In this document: positions 30,777-42,909 of the stretch, piece by piece
Layout of the letters: each line of letters begins with the position of its first letter
Numbering within the stretch: the stretch's first letter is position 1
DNA from: Amia ocellicauda
Lineage: Eukaryota > Chordata > Actinopteri > Amiiformes > Amiidae
Assembly: GCF_036373705.1 (NCBI RefSeq)
Contig: NC_089863.1
Location: 21,760,619-21,824,618, forward strand
Reading direction: 5' to 3'
DNA length: 64,000 nucleotides
Position numbers and translations under genes: made by a program
Notes under the pieces: generated by a model
The model's database searches: none
Told to the model about the DNA's origin: nothing
The model's input: only the letters and a program-made list of their open reading frames with translations

Positions 30777-31676
30777 CAGGGTTGTGGGTAATGCGTTACT
30801 AAGTAACGGTATGGTATTACTTTTGGTAGTAACGAGTAACGTAACGTGGTATGGTTCCAAAAGGAGTAATAATATTACAGTTACTGATTCCTTTTTTTTG
30901 TTCTCGTTACTGCATTACACATTGTAACGATATGGTCTTAATAAGGACGATAAGGACGTCTATGTCGTACATTAAAAAGATTAGAAAATCTGTCGTTTGC
31001 AGTTACAAATCTGTAGTAAGAGTAATAAGTTAAAGGAGTCAAGTTGAGACATTTAAGATGCAGATCTACTAGCACATATCTTGATGATGATTACAATAAT
31101 AACAATAATAAAAATAAATAGCAAAGATGTATTTTAGTGTTGCACGTTTTCTTATGGTAACGTAATGCTTGTCTGAGTATAATGTTGTCTATACACGTTT
31201 AGCTACTGCTAATATCTCTTAACAGAAACGTGTATTTATTATGCTGTCTCCAATCATCTAAAGCACAAAGAATAAAACAGCCACAAAAGTCCTTTCCACA
31301 CCAGGCTCTATCGCTCGTAGTGTTGCTTTCTGTCTTCATTTTTAAAACGAAACACAAAACCAAACCCACAATCGCTCCGCTCCTCCCACAACAGGGGGTG
31401 GACTTCCGACACTGGCCTGGTTTTCCTGTGGCGCTTTATTAAAACAACAAAAGATAACAGTATGTCTCTGTCATTATCAACTGCTTGTGTTGGTGTAGCT
31501 TTGAAATTGTTTATTGAGGTCCCGCAACGTTTGGGGTGTAATGCAGAGTAATGTAAAAGTAAAGTAACTAATTACATTCTCCAGGAAGTAATAAGTAAAG
31601 TGTTTAGTTACTTTTGATATGAGTAACGAGTACAATGTAAGACATTACTTTTTGTGAGTAACGACCCCAAACACTG
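30777..31676 (+). mobile_element. Non-autonomous hAT-like transposon, altered left subterminal
   Basis: The palindromic GTAACGCATTACAG segment is replaced by a shorter GTAACGGTATGG stretch. There is an extra A in the right end. Confidence 0.8.
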
Positions 31677-31927
31677 CTCTTTTCCTTCTCTTTTGGCTTG
31701 TTTGTTTGTTGTTGAAAGAGATACAAAGTTTGAGAGTGTCTCGTTTTATTTCTGAAATATAACTCCCAGAAAGTATGGTCTTTGTGTTCTTGAAATTGAA
31801 TAACCTCAAAAGAAAGAAATGGTCCAATGAATTGCCGAAGAAAAGTCTAGCTGCTGTATTCTGGAATGAAGAAAAAAATGAAATGACAAGGGCAATCAAA
31901 GCAAGTAAGACAGTAGGCTGTGTGGCA

Positions 31928-31998
31928 TACGCTAGCCAGAAATCGAACGCAACTCACAAGAACAGGAACCTTGTATGATACCACTACACCACTGGCGC
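31928..31998 (-). pseudogene. Gly-derived tRNA relic, anticodon CCT
   Basis: Same sequence as 21797-21867. Confidence 0.75.
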
Positions 31999-32248
31999 TG
32001 CGGGGAAGCTCTAGATTCTGTCACCGAAGCAAATGCACAAGACATATAAAACGCGTCCCCTGGGGCACAATGGTCTTTTAATAATTATCTGTAATAATCT
32101 GCAGTCGAACTGCTTAATACGTACCTAGCTAATCACTACATCACAGGCGCATGGTTGTCATTCGGGGAAAATATGTGTTCACGAATGTTCATCGGAGTGG
32201 TTGTCATGCTAAGAGGTCAGTTGGAGTAGAGGGAGCTGGCCATGCCGT

Positions 32249-32321
32249 GCCTCGTTGGCGCAGTAGGTAGCGCGTCAGTCTCATAATCTGAAGGTGGTGA
32301 GTTCGACCCTCACATGGGGCA
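32249..32321 (+). tRNA. tRNA-Met (CAT), array copy
   Basis: One change in the 3' acceptor strand turns a G-C pair into G-U. The fold is retained. Confidence 0.9.
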
Positions 32322-32436
32322 AGCACTCTTCCTTTATCTTTGAGTTCTACCACACTGATCTCCAGCTGCAGAAAAAAGGCGCACACCTGTGCAATAAAGT
32401 GGTTGCTTGCGCTGTCTGAAGAAATTCATGGCAAAA

Positions 32437-32509
32437 TGCCAAATCCTGGGATGGAACAAGGGACCTTTAGATGTTCAGTCTATCGCTCCCCCAACTGAGC
32501 TATTTCGGC
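32437..32509 (-). pseudogene. tRNA-Phe-like relic (GAA)
   Basis: Same sequence as 5565-5637. Confidence 0.74.
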
Positions 32510-32635
32510 CATTGGTGAGATGACGTCGTGATCCCAAAAGTCAAAGTGAAGGAAGCCCTGGCAGAACACAGTCATTGAAAAGTTCATTGTTTTCCATGAC
32601 GTCGGCAACGACTCAATTTGATCACCGCAACACAA

Positions 32636-32718
32636 GTCAGGATGGCCGAGTGGTGTAAGGTGCTGCGTGCAGGTCATCGTCTCCTGTAGAGGCTTGGCTT
32701 TGAATCCCACCTCTGACA
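32636..32718 (+). pseudogene. tRNA-Leu-like relic (CAG)
   Basis: Gene body unchanged. The flank has CACCGCAACAC. Confidence 0.74.
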
Positions 32719-33304
32719 AGGGTCCTTTTACCACTCAGGAGCACACACTTACCCGTGCTGGCGACAAGGACAACAAGAGTTGAGGACTGTGTTGAAAACG
32801 ACATTACACAAAGAATTCAATGTTGAAAGAAATACATCAATACATAAATCAATGGACATGTATTTATTAATTGAATGATTGACTTCAACATGTCTTAATT
32901 TAGTCGCTGTACCCACAAAGCAACACTCAGCATAGTGGAGGCTATAGCTCGGCGTTATTGCGTGTACCTTACATGTATCACCCCTGGCACCTGGCCCTGA
33001 TAACTCCCTACTTTTTGACCACAGTCTGTCTGTGACTTGAACCCGAGAAGTAAAAATGATGCACATGGGCGCTTGCAATCTCGTTGTTTCAATCACATAT
33101 CACAGTGGATGCGTACACACGGTGTTTCTCGGAGATTGCTGGGACAGTAACGAATGTGTTCCTTGCTTTACATGTCATCTAGCGCACAGTAGCTTTTTCT
33201 CCTTCTTTTTGCCCATATCATCCACATATTGTGCCTTTGGGGAACGCCTCCGAAACAGATTTAGAATGCTCTGAGATTCAAGAAACGACAGTGCAACTCT
33301 TTTC

Positions 33305-34208
33305 CAGGGTTGTGGGTAACGCGTTACTAAGTAACGCATTACAGTAATGTTATTACTTTTGGTAGTAACGAGTAACGTAACGTGGTATGGTTCCAAAAGG
33401 AGAAATAATATTACAGTTACTGATTCCTTTTTTTTGTTCTCGTTACTGCATTACACATTGTAACGATATGGTCTTAATAAGGACGATAAGGACGTCTATG
33501 TCGTACATTAAAAATATTAGAAAAACTGTCGTTTGCAGTTACAAATCTGTAGTAAGAGTAATAAGTTAAAGGAGTCAAGTTGAGACATGTAAGATGCAAA
33601 TCTACTAGCACATATCTTGATGATGATTACAATAATAACAATAATAAAAATAAATAGCAAAGATGTATTTTAGTGTTGCACGTTTTCTTATGGTAACGTA
33701 ATGCTTGTCTGAGTATAATGTCTATACACATTTAGCTACTGCTAATATCTCTTAACAGAAACGTGTATTTATTATGCTGTCTCCAATCATCTAAAGCACA
33801 AAGAATAAAACAGCCACAAAAGTCCTTTCCACACCAGGCTCTATCGCTCGTAGTGTTGCTTTCTGTCTTCATTTTTAAAATGAAACACAAAACCAAACCC
33901 ACAATCGCTCCGCTCCTCCCACAACAGGGGGTGGACTTCCGACACTGGCCTGGTTTTCCTGTGGCGCTTTACTAAAACAACAAAAGATAACAGTATGTCT
34001 CTGTCATTATCAACTGCTTGTGTTGGTGTAGCTTTGAAATTGTTTATTGAGGTCCCGCAACGTTTGGGGTGTAATGCAGAGTAATGTAAAAGTAAAGTAA
34101 CTAATTACATTCTCCAGGAAGTAATAAGTAAAGTGTTTAGTTACTTTTGATTTGAGTAACGAGTACAATGTAAGACATTACTTTTTGTGAGAAACGACCC
34201 CAACACTG
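33305..34208 (+). mobile_element. Non-autonomous hAT-like transposon
   Basis: Same site. Four bases are missing at ATAATGTCTATAC near 33720. Confidence 0.8.
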
Positions 34209-34459
34209 CTCTTTTCCTTCTCTTTTGGCTTGTTTGTTTGTTGTTGAAGGAGATACAAAGTTTGAGAGTGTCTCGTTTTATTTCTGAAATATAACTCCCA
34301 GAAAGTATGGTCTTTGTGTTCTTGAAATTGAATAACCTCAAAAGAAAGAAATGGTCCAATGAATTGCCGAGGAAAAGTCTAGCCGCTGTATTCTGGAATG
34401 AAGAAAAAAATGAAATGACAAGGGTAATCAAAGCAAGTAAGACAGTAGGCTGTGTGGCA

Positions 34460-34530
34460 TACGCTAGCCAGAAATCGAACGCAACTCACAAGAACAGGAA
34501 CCTTGTATGATACCACTACACCACTGGCGC
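34460..34530 (-). pseudogene. Gly-derived tRNA relic, anticodon CCT
   Basis: Same sequence as 21797-21867. Confidence 0.75.
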
Positions 34531-34780
34531 TGCGGGGAAGCTCTAGATTCTGTCACCGAAGCAAATGCACAAGACATATAAAACGCGTCCCCTGGGGCAC
34601 AATGGTCTTTTAATAATTATCTGTAATAATCTGCAGTCGAACTGCTTAATACATACCTAGCTAATCACTACATCACAGGCGCATGGTTGTCATTCGGGGA
34701 AAATATGTGTTCACGAATGTTCAATGGAGTGGTTGTCATGCTAAGAGGTCATTTGGAGTAGAGGGAGCTGGCCAATGCGT

Positions 34781-34853
34781 GCCTTGTTGGCGCAGTAGGT
34801 AGCGCGTCAGTCTCATAATCTGAAGGTGGTGAGTTCGACCCTCACATGGGGCA
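34781..34853 (+). tRNA. tRNA-Met (CAT), array copy with weakened acceptor
   Basis: The acceptor 5' strand is GCCTTGT against ATGGGGC, giving three wobble pairs in a row (positions 4-6). Still foldable, but the weakest Met copy. Confidence 0.85.
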
Positions 34854-34968
34854 AGCACTCTTCCTTTATCTTTGAGTTCTACCACACTGATCTCCAGCTG
34901 CAGAAAAAAGGCGCACACCTGTGCAATAAAGTGGTTGCTTGCGCTGTCTGAAGAAATTCATGGCAAAA

Positions 34969-35041
34969 TGCCAAATCCTGGGATGGAACAAGGGACCTTT
35001 AGATGTTCAGTCTATCGCTCCCCCAACTGAGCTATTTCGGC
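34969..35041 (-). pseudogene. tRNA-Phe-like relic (GAA)
   Basis: Same sequence as 5565-5637. Confidence 0.74.
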
Positions 35042-35167
35042 CATTGGTGAGATGACGTCGTGATCCCAAAAGTCAAAGTGAAGGAAGCCCTGGCAGAACA
35101 CAGTCATTGAAAAGTTCATTGTTTTCCATGACGTCGGCAACGACTCAATTTGATCACCGCAACACAA

Positions 35168-35250
35168 GTCAGGATGGCCGAGTGGTGTAAGGTGCTGCGT
35201 GCAGGTCATCGTCTCCTGTAGAGGCTTGGCTTTGAATCCCACCTCTGACA
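35168..35250 (+). pseudogene. tRNA-Leu-like relic (CAG)
   Basis: Gene body unchanged. It marks the start of the second B unit. Confidence 0.74.
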
Positions 35251-35835
35251 AGGGTCCTTTTACCACTCAGGAGCACACACTTACCCGTGCTGGCGACAAG
35301 GACAACAAGAGTTGAGGACTGTGTTGAAAACGACATTACACAAAGAATTCAATGTTGAAAGAAATACGTCAATACATAAATCAATGGACATGTATTTATT
35401 CATTGATTGATTGACTTCAACATGTCTTAATTTAGTCGCTGTACCCACAAAGCAACACTCAGCATAGTGGAGGCTATAGCTCGGCGTTATTGCGTGTACC
35501 TTACATGTATCACCCCTGGCACCTGGCCCTGATAACTCCCTACTTTTTGACCACAGTCTGTCTGTGACTTGAACCCGAGAAGTAAAAATGATGCACATGG
35601 GCGCTTGCAATCTCGTTGTTTCAATCACATATCACAGTGGATGCGTACACACGGTGTTTCTCGGAGATTGCTGGGACAGTAACGAATGTGTTCCTTGCTT
35701 TACATGTCATCTAGCGCACAGTAGCTTTTTCTCCTTCTTTTTGCCCATATCATCCACATATTGTGCCTTTGGGAAACGCCTCCGAAACAGATTTAGAATG
35801 CCCTGAGATTCAAGAAACGACAGTGCAACTCTTTC

Positions 35836-35869
35836 CAGGGTTGTGGGTAACGCGTTACTAAGTCTGAGT
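35836..35869 (+). mobile_element. hAT-like element, left tip
   Basis: Copy of 608-641 in the second B unit. Confidence 0.75.
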
Positions 35870-36451
35870 TGTAGAACCACGTGGGAAATTAGTGGAGAAG
35901 TCGCGGAGATAAAGCAAATAGAACTTTAATGGAGCCGGCTCGGAAGCTCCACGTCAGAAATAATTCCTTCAGTGAGACTTAATGTTTACAAACATGAGTA
36001 CAACTTTATAGGAAAAATGACGTAACATCTTATGGCCGTTCATCCAATCAGAAGATACAGGTCCGGGTCCGTTTTACGATCTGTCCTCCCGTGAAGAGGT
36101 GATGGATCCAAAGCAGATGTCCGTCTTTGATGTGCACTAGGAAGATGCGATCCCACGGTCGTCATTTACCTAGTGTCAATCGTTCTTTAACAGAAACAAT
36201 TCCTGCCTATCTGGAGAAACGATTAAGTCATAAACAAATTCTCAGGAGACAGCTCTAGGCTATTTCGGCACTGTGTAATCTTTCATTACTGACAGGAGTT
36301 TCTAACAAATCGACCTTGTTGACCCTTTACTTGTCCTGCTAAATCGAATGTGCTCAGTCTGTATACAAAACTACTTCTAATGCTAGTATTAATATAAAAC
36401 ATTATATAATAATCACAAAACACTTTCTTCAACTTCCAAAAAGAGTCTTCA
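35870..36451 (-). mobile_element. Solo LTR of the class I ERV
   Basis: Duplicate of 642-1223 carried in the second B unit. Confidence 0.88.
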
Positions 36452-37808
36452 GAGAGTTAGTTGAAAATGCATGGGTATATTTTAAGAATATACTACACGA
36501 GGCTCAGGAACAATTTGTACCAAAACTTAGCAAATTGAGGAAGAAAAAACATTGGCCAAAATGGTTTAATAGAGGTATGCAAAAAATATAAAGAGGAAGA
36601 CAATGTTGTATAGCACATACAAAAGGGATGGTGACGAAACAAAATACATAGAATATGTTGAGCTGCAAAGAGATCTTAAGAAAGGGATCAGGAAAGCAAA
36701 GAGGGAATTAGAAAGAAAAATAGCTCTTGGAGCTCAAACCAATGCAAAGAGCTTTTTTCAATATCACAACAGCAAGCGGTTAATAAAGGAGGAGGTGAAA
36801 CAGATAAAGGGCAAAAACGGAGGTATCTTGGAAAACGAACAAGATGTGGCACATATTCTAAATGAGTATTTCACAGAGGTTTTTACAAAAGAAAAAACAG
36901 ATGACATGCCACAGGTTGACAATCAGTCCAGTCAATCCCTAAGAGAGATCAGGATAAATGAGGAGGAGGTACTAAAGGGACTAGCAGAATTAAAAACAAA
37001 CAAATCACCTGGGCCAGATGGGATATTTCCAACAGTACTTCAAGAAAATAGGTGGCTCAGCAGATACAATCTTGGCAGCACAGGCTATTCAGAGGAACTT
37101 AGATAATATTCAGTTGTGGGCTGACACCTGGCAAATGCAATTCAATGTGGACAAGTGCAAGGTAATACATGCAGGTAACAAAAATGTCCACTATAATTAC
37201 ACTATGGGAGGTACAAATCTACATGAAGTAACGCATGAGAAAGACCTAGGAGTCTATGTGGACTCCTCACTTTCTCCATCCAAGCAATGTGGGGAAGCAA
37301 TAAAGAAGGCAAACAGAATGCTAGGGTATATTGTCAAAAGTGTAGAATTTAAAACAAGGGCAGTCATGTTAAGACTGTACAATGCGCTAGTTAGACCTCA
37401 TCTGGAATACTGTGTACAGTTCTGGGCACCACACTTCAAAAAGGATATTGCTGCCTTAGAGGCAGTTCAGAGGAGAGCAACCAGACTTATTCCAGGTCTT
37501 CAAGGGAAAGTCCTACTCGGAGAGACTGAGAGAACTGAACCTTTTCACCCTGGTACAGAGGAGACTACCCGGGGACAGAAATGGAAATTGGGCTTCAAGG
37601 CATTCAAAACGGAAAACAGGAGACACTTCTTTACACAGAGAGTAGTCACAATCTGGAATAAACTACCCAGCGATGTGGTTGAAGCTGAAAGTTTGGGAAC
37701 ATTTAAAAATGGTCTGGAATGGATCCTTGGATCACTTCGATATTAATGAACACCAAACGAGCAAGATGGGTCGAATGGTCCCCTCTCGTTTGTTAACTCC
37801 CTTATGTT
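36452..37808 (+). mobile_element. CR1-like LINE, 5'-truncated and internally deleted
   Basis: Duplicate of 1224-2580 in the second B unit. Confidence 0.85.
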
Positions 37809-37880
37809 CTTAAAAGTGTCTGAAGCAGCATGAAAGAGCACACAAGGCAGCTGAGAACAGACAGAGAGGGGAGTGTATAT

Positions 37881-37952
37881 TGCATTGGCCGGTAATCGAA
37901 CCCGTGTCAACTGCTTGGAAGGCAGCTATGCTAACCACTATACCACCAACGC
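37881..37952 (-). pseudogene. tRNA-Gly(TCC)-like, damaged T arm
   Basis: Same sequence as 2653-2724. Confidence 0.75.
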
Positions 37953-38178
37953 TTAGAAACTGCTTCCCCACAATATCTCACTGTGGTAGAACATGATTCC
38001 AGGATTGCAAAGTGGCAGGCAATTTGTTTTCCAAATTGCAATCGGTGAACATTTGGGAAGCCCTGCGATATCTGCAGTTTCCTGTTCCTGAGTGCGGAAG
38101 GAAAATGTCCATTAGCATCTTTCCAGATTGCACTTTATTCAGACCTTTCCGAAATGAAACAAAACCAAAGTTGAAACA

Positions 38179-38250
38179 TAGAAGAGGATGGTTTTAATCC
38201 ATCGACCTCTGGGTTATGGGCCCAGCACGCTTCCGCTGCGCCACTCTGCT
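38179..38250 (-). pseudogene. Initiator tRNA-Met-like (CAT)
   Basis: Same sequence as 2951-3022. Confidence 0.7.
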
Positions 38251-38519
38251 CCTTGGGCACTCATCCACCTGTTAACGTCACAGCCACTCCTATATTGCAT
38301 ATTGCAAGCAATACAAGTTTGCAAAGCCCTGCGTTATTTCCACTTTCCTGTTCAAGACTGCACACCGAGCTTCTCCATGCGCTGGAGCAGCTTTCCAGGT
38401 TTCAGTGCCTTCACATTTCACCCTGTATGTGCTGTGGGAAGCATCATGTCAATTGTTTTGAACTAAGCGGATCGGGGCTCAGTCTGAGCTCAGATCCGAG
38501 CTTAAAAATGACAGTGCTT

Positions 38520-38592
38520 CTGAGCAGCTGGGACTCAAAGCCACACTCCCTGGCATAGGAACCCAGTGTCTGATCCACTAGGACACGGGGGC
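38520..38592 (-). pseudogene. tRNA-Arg(CCT)-like relic
   Basis: Same sequence as 3292-3364. Confidence 0.65.
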
Positions 38593-38618
38593 TCAGCCAG
38601 ACAGTATCGGAAAATGGA

Positions 38619-38620
38619 AA

Positions 38621-38655
<35 letters not shown>

Positions 38656-38658
38656 AAA
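38619..38658. repeat. (TAAA)n microsatellite
   Basis: Same length as at 3391-3430. Confidence 0.9.
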
Positions 38659-38865
38659 GATGCTGCGCGTTACACAATAGACACCAGGTAAAGAAGTGAA
38701 TAGTTACAGGAACTGTCACGTAAGCTCCTCAACTTGAAACGGGCACATACGAACTCCTGTGAAATAACACGAGATGGATAACTACCCCTTCTCTGCTGCA
38801 GCAGAATGTGACTACCTATTGCGCAGATTACAATCAAATCAAGAAAGAGAGCGGGCTGTGTCGGA

Positions 38866-38936
38866 TGCGCCAGCCGGGAATCGAACCAGAGTCACAAGAA
38901 TGGGACTCTTGTATGATACCACTACACCACTGGCGC
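38866..38936 (-). tRNA. tRNA-Gly(CCC), slightly degraded
   Basis: Same sequence as 3638-3708. Confidence 0.7.
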
Positions 38937-39247
38937 TGCTGGGGAAGCTCTGGCTAGCGTCCTTGAAGCAAATTCATAGAAAGCGTCCCATGTGGCAAGA
39001 TGATGTCTTAATGATTATTTTTATTAGTCTGTTGTCGATCTGCTTAATACGTACCTAGCCAATCACTACATCACAGGTGCAGAGACAATCAGTATGAAGG
39101 CGAACACGATTTCGTTAACGTGTGCCCATTTACAAGTTTAATGAATGTATACATAAATAAAGCAGATCTGGGTTTTCCTCTGAAACATTAAGGACTGGTT
39201 TCATAAATGCGTCCATAAGTCCATAAACGCCACGAGTGCAACTCTAT

Positions 39248-40040
39248 TGTAGCTGCTGTTACTGTACAATTCATCGTGATACGTGTGTGTTTTATTTCAG
39301 CTGTAACTCGCCCTGGTTAAGCACGTCTACGGTGTAATTTAAAAATATTACAGAAATTGTCGATTGCAGTTACAAATCTGTAGTAAGAGTAATACGTTAA
39401 GGGAGTCAAGTTCAGCAATTTAAAATACAAATCTACTAGCACATATCTTGATAAAAATTACAATAATAACAATAATAATAATACATAGCAAATATTTATT
39501 TTAGTGTTGCACATGGAAAGTTTTCTTACAGTAACTTCTGAATATAATGTTGTCTATACCCTTTTAGCTATTCGTAATATCTCTTAACAGAAACGTGTAT
39601 TTATTATGCTGTCTCCAATCATCTAAAGCACAAAGAATAAAACAGCCACAAAAGTCCTTTCCACACCAGGCTCTATCGCTCGTAGTGTTACTTTCTGTCT
39701 TCATTTTTAAAACGAAACACAAAACCAAACCCACAATCGCTCCGCTCCTCCCACAACAGGGGGTGGACTTCCGACACTGGCCTGGTTTTCCTGTGGCGCT
39801 TTATTAAAACAACAAAAGATAACAGTATGTCTCTGTCATTATCAACTGCTTGTGTTGGTGTAGCTTTGAAATTGTTTATTGAGGTCCCGCAACGTTTGGG
39901 GTGTAATGCAGAGTAATGTAAAAGTAAAGTAACTAATTACATTCTCCAGGAAGTAATAAGTAAAGTGTTTAGTTACTTTTGATATGAGTAACAAGTACAA
40001 TGTAAGACATTACTTTTTGTGAGTAACGACCCCAACACTG
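39248..40040 (+). mobile_element. Diverged hAT-like element, right portion
   Basis: Copy of 4020-4812. Confidence 0.65.
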
Positions 40041-40291
40041 CTCTTTTCCTTCTCTTTTGGCTTGTTTGTTTGTTGTTGAAGGAGATACAAAGTTTGAGAG
40101 TGTCTCGTTTTATTTCTGAAATATAACTCCCAGAAAGTATGGTCTTTGTGTTCTTGAAATTGAATAACCTCAAAAGAAAGAAATGGTCCAATGAATTGCC
40201 GAGGAAAAGTCTAGCCGCTGTATTCTGGAATGAAGAAAAAAATGAAATGACAAGGGCAATCAAAGCAAGTAAGACAGTAGGCTGTGTGGCA

Positions 40292-40354
40292 TACGCTAGC
40301 CAGAAATCGAACGCAACTCACAAGAACAGGAACCTTGTATGATACCACTGGCGC
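40292..40354 (-). pseudogene. Gly-derived tRNA relic, anticodon CCT, with 8-base gap
   Basis: Shares the D-arm gap with 5064-5126, marking the two B units as sisters. Confidence 0.75.
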
Positions 40355-40604
40355 TGCGGGGAAGCTCTAGATTCTGTCACCAAAGCAAATGCACAAGACA
40401 TATAAAACGCGTCCCCTGGGGCACAATGGTCTTTTAATAATTATCTGTAATAATCTGCAGTCAAACTGCTTAATACGTACCTAGCTAATCACTACATCAC
40501 AGGCGCATGGTTGTCATTCAGGGAAAATATGTGTTCACGAATGTTCATCGGAGTGGTTGTCATGCTAAGAGGTCAGTTGGAGTAGAGGTAGCTGGCCATG
40601 CCGT

Positions 40605-40677
40605 GCCTCGTTGGCGCAGTAGGTAGCGCGTCAGTCTCATAATCTGAAGGTGGTGAGTTCGACCCTCACACGGGGCA
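40605..40677 (+). tRNA. tRNA-Met (CAT), array copy
   Basis: Identical to 5377-5449. The Phe-like relic follows at the same distance. Confidence 0.92.
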
Positions 40678-40792
40678 AGCACTCTTCCTTTATCTTTGAG
40701 TTCTACCACACTGATCTCCAGCTGCAGAAAAAAGGCGCATACCTGTGCAATAAAGTGGTTGCTTGCGCTGTCTGAAGAAATTCTTGGCAAAA

Positions 40793-40865
40793 TGCCAAAT
40801 CCTGGGATGGAACAAGGGACCTTTAGATGTTCAGTCTATCGCTCCCCCAACTGAGCTATTTCGGC
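40793..40865 (-). pseudogene. tRNA-Phe-like relic (GAA)
   Basis: Same sequence as 5565-5637. Confidence 0.74.
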
Positions 40866-40989
40866 CATTGGTGAGATGACGTCGTGATCCCAAAAGTCAA
40901 AGTGAAGGAAGCCCTGGCAGAACAGTCATTGAAAAGTTAATTGTTTTCCATGACGTCGGCAACGACTCAATTTGATCACTGCAACACAA

Positions 40990-41072
40990 GTCAGGATGGC
41001 CGAGTGGTGTAAGGTGCTGCGTGCAGGTCATCGTCTCCTGTAGAGGCTTGGCTTTGAATCCCACCTCTGACA
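40990..41072 (+). pseudogene. tRNA-Leu-like relic (CAG)
   Basis: Gene body unchanged. It marks the start of the D unit. Confidence 0.74.
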
Positions 41073-41658
41073 AGGGTCCTTTTACCACTCAGGAGCACAC
41101 ACTTACCCGTGCTGGCGACAAGGACAACAAGAGTTGAGGACTGTGTTGAAAACGACATTACACAAAGAATTCAATGTTGAAAGAAATACATCAATACATA
41201 AATCAATGGACATGTATTTATTCATTGATTGATTGACTTCAACATGTCTTAATTTAGTCGCTGTACCCACAAAGCAACACTCAGCATAGTGGAGGCTATA
41301 GCTCGGCGTTATTGCGTGTACCTTACATGTATCACCCCTGGCACCTGGCCCTGATAACTCCCTACTTTTTGACCACAGTCTGTCTGTGACTTGAACCCGA
41401 GAAGTAAAAATGATGCACATGGGCGCTTGCAATCTCGTTGTTTCAATCACATATCACAGTGGATGCGTACACACGGTGTTTCTCGGAGATTGCTGGGACA
41501 GTAACGAATGTGTTCCTTGCTTTACATGTCATCTAGCGCACAGTAGCTTTTTCTCCTTCTTTTTGCCCATATCATCCACATATTGTGCCTTTGGGGAACG
41601 CCTCCGAAACAGATTTAGAATGCTCTGAGATTCAAGAAACGACAGTGCAACTCTTTTC

Positions 41659-42558
41659 CAGGGTTGTGGGTAACGCGTTACTAAGTAACGCATTACAGTA
41701 ATGTTATTACTTTTGGTAGTAACGAGTAACATAACGTGGTATGGTTCCAAAAGGAGAAATAATATTACAGTTACTGATTCCTTTTTTTTGTTCTCGTTAC
41801 TGCATTACACATTGTAACGATATGGTCTTAATAAGGACGATAAGGACGTCTATGTCGTACAATAAAAATATTAGAAAAACTGTCGTTTGCAGTTACAAAT
41901 CTGTAGTAAGAGTAATAAGTTAAAGGAGTCAAGTTGAGACATTTAAGATGCAGATCTACTAGCACATATCTTGATGATGATTACAATAATAACAATAATA
42001 AAAATAAATAGCAAAGATGTATTTTAGTGTTGCACGTTTTCTTATGGTAACGTAATGCTTGTCTGAGTATAATGTTGTCTATACACATTTAGCTACTGCT
42101 AATATCTCTTAACAGAAACGTGTATTTATTATGCTGTCTCCAATCATCTAAAGCACAAAGAATAAAACAGCCACAAAAGTCCTTTCCACACCAGGCTCTA
42201 TCGCTCGTAGTGTTGCTTTCTGTCACTGTCTTTAAAACGAGACACAAACCAAACCCACAATCGCTCCGCTCCTCCCACATCAGGGCGTGGACTTCCGACA
42301 CTGGCCTGGTTTTCCTGTGGCGCTTTATTAGAACAGCAAGAGATAACAGTATGTTTCTGTCTTTATTCGACCGCATGTGTGGGTGTAACTTTGTAATTGT
42401 TTAATGTGGTCCCGCAACGTTTGGGGTGAAATGCAAAGTAATCTAATAGTAAAGTAACTAATTACTTTGCCCAGAGAGTAATAAGTAAAGTATCTTGTTA
42501 TATGAGTAAAGAATACAATGTAATACATTTCTTTTTGTGAGTAACGACACCATCACTG
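41659..42558 (+). mobile_element. hAT-like transposon with diverged right half
   Basis: Flanked by CTCTTTTC on both sides. Up to about 42215 it matches the other elements closely. Beyond that, substitutions are frequent, so two copies of different age seem to have been joined there. Confidence 0.72.
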
Positions 42559-42634
42559 CTCTTTTCTATCTCGTTTTGCATGTATGTTTGTTGTTGACAG
42601 AGATGCAAAGTTTGAGAGAAGACAGGCTGGCATT

Positions 42635-42706
42635 GGGGATGTAGCTCAGTGGTAGAGCGCATGCTTTGCATGTATGAGGTCCCGAGTTCAGTCCTCGGCA
42701 TCTCCA
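42635..42706 (+). tRNA. tRNA-Ala (anticodon TGC)
   Basis: A 72-base cloverleaf with every stem closed: acceptor GGGGATG/CATCTCC, D stem GCTC/GAGC, anticodon arm CATGC-TTTGCAT-GTATG, T arm CCGAG-TTCAGTC-CTCGG. It differs from the vertebrate gene mainly by a T-stem change that is matched on both sides. A TTTT stop follows after about eight bases. It stands alone between a diverged array remnant and inverted spacer DNA. Confidence 0.93.
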
Positions 42707-42909
42707 GACTGTCTTTTAATGGAGCCCGTGCACTATGTCATTGGATGCACATAGCAAGTACCGAACAAATCGGGAGCCCGTGATTCATCGGTCACACTAG
42801 CATGGGCCTTTTCGGCACTCTCTCCCAGCATTCGTCCGAGAAACAGCGTGTGTATGTATTCATTGTGAGAAGTGAAACAATGGGCCAGATTGCACGCTGG
42901 TTCTGTATA
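42707..42909. other. Spacer between tRNA-Ala and Tc1, partly inverted array sequence
   Basis: After the tRNA-Ala stop signal the right part (about 42825-42905) resembles, in reverse complement, the A-unit stretch containing TACACACGGTGTTTCTCGG. No gene seen. Confidence 0.6.

Larger units (their letters stand above)
30108..32635 (+). repeat. A-type array unit 4
   Basis: Length is 2528 bp. It has a small deletion and rearrangement in the GTAAC-rich left part of the hAT element (about 30790-30825) and an extra A near its right end. Both features recur in the unit at 53944-56471, so those two share ancestry. Confidence 0.9.
32636..35167 (+). repeat. A-type array unit 5
   Basis: Length is 2532 bp. 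Several private substitutions lie near the Met gene (34740-34790). It is the last simple unit before the B-type unit at 35168. Confidence 0.9.
35168..40989 (+). repeat. B-type array unit, second copy (5822 bp)
   Basis: Near-identical to the block at the start of the window, including the solo LTR, LINE deletion junctions, the 8-base gap in the Gly-derived relic and the microsatellite length. See the entry for 1-5761 for the order of parts. Confidence 0.92.

Noticed and set aside
22505-35167. CRISPR-like or phage-like repeat array
   Set aside because: The repeat length is kilobases, the content is eukaryotic tRNA and transposon DNA, and there is no short repeat-spacer pattern.
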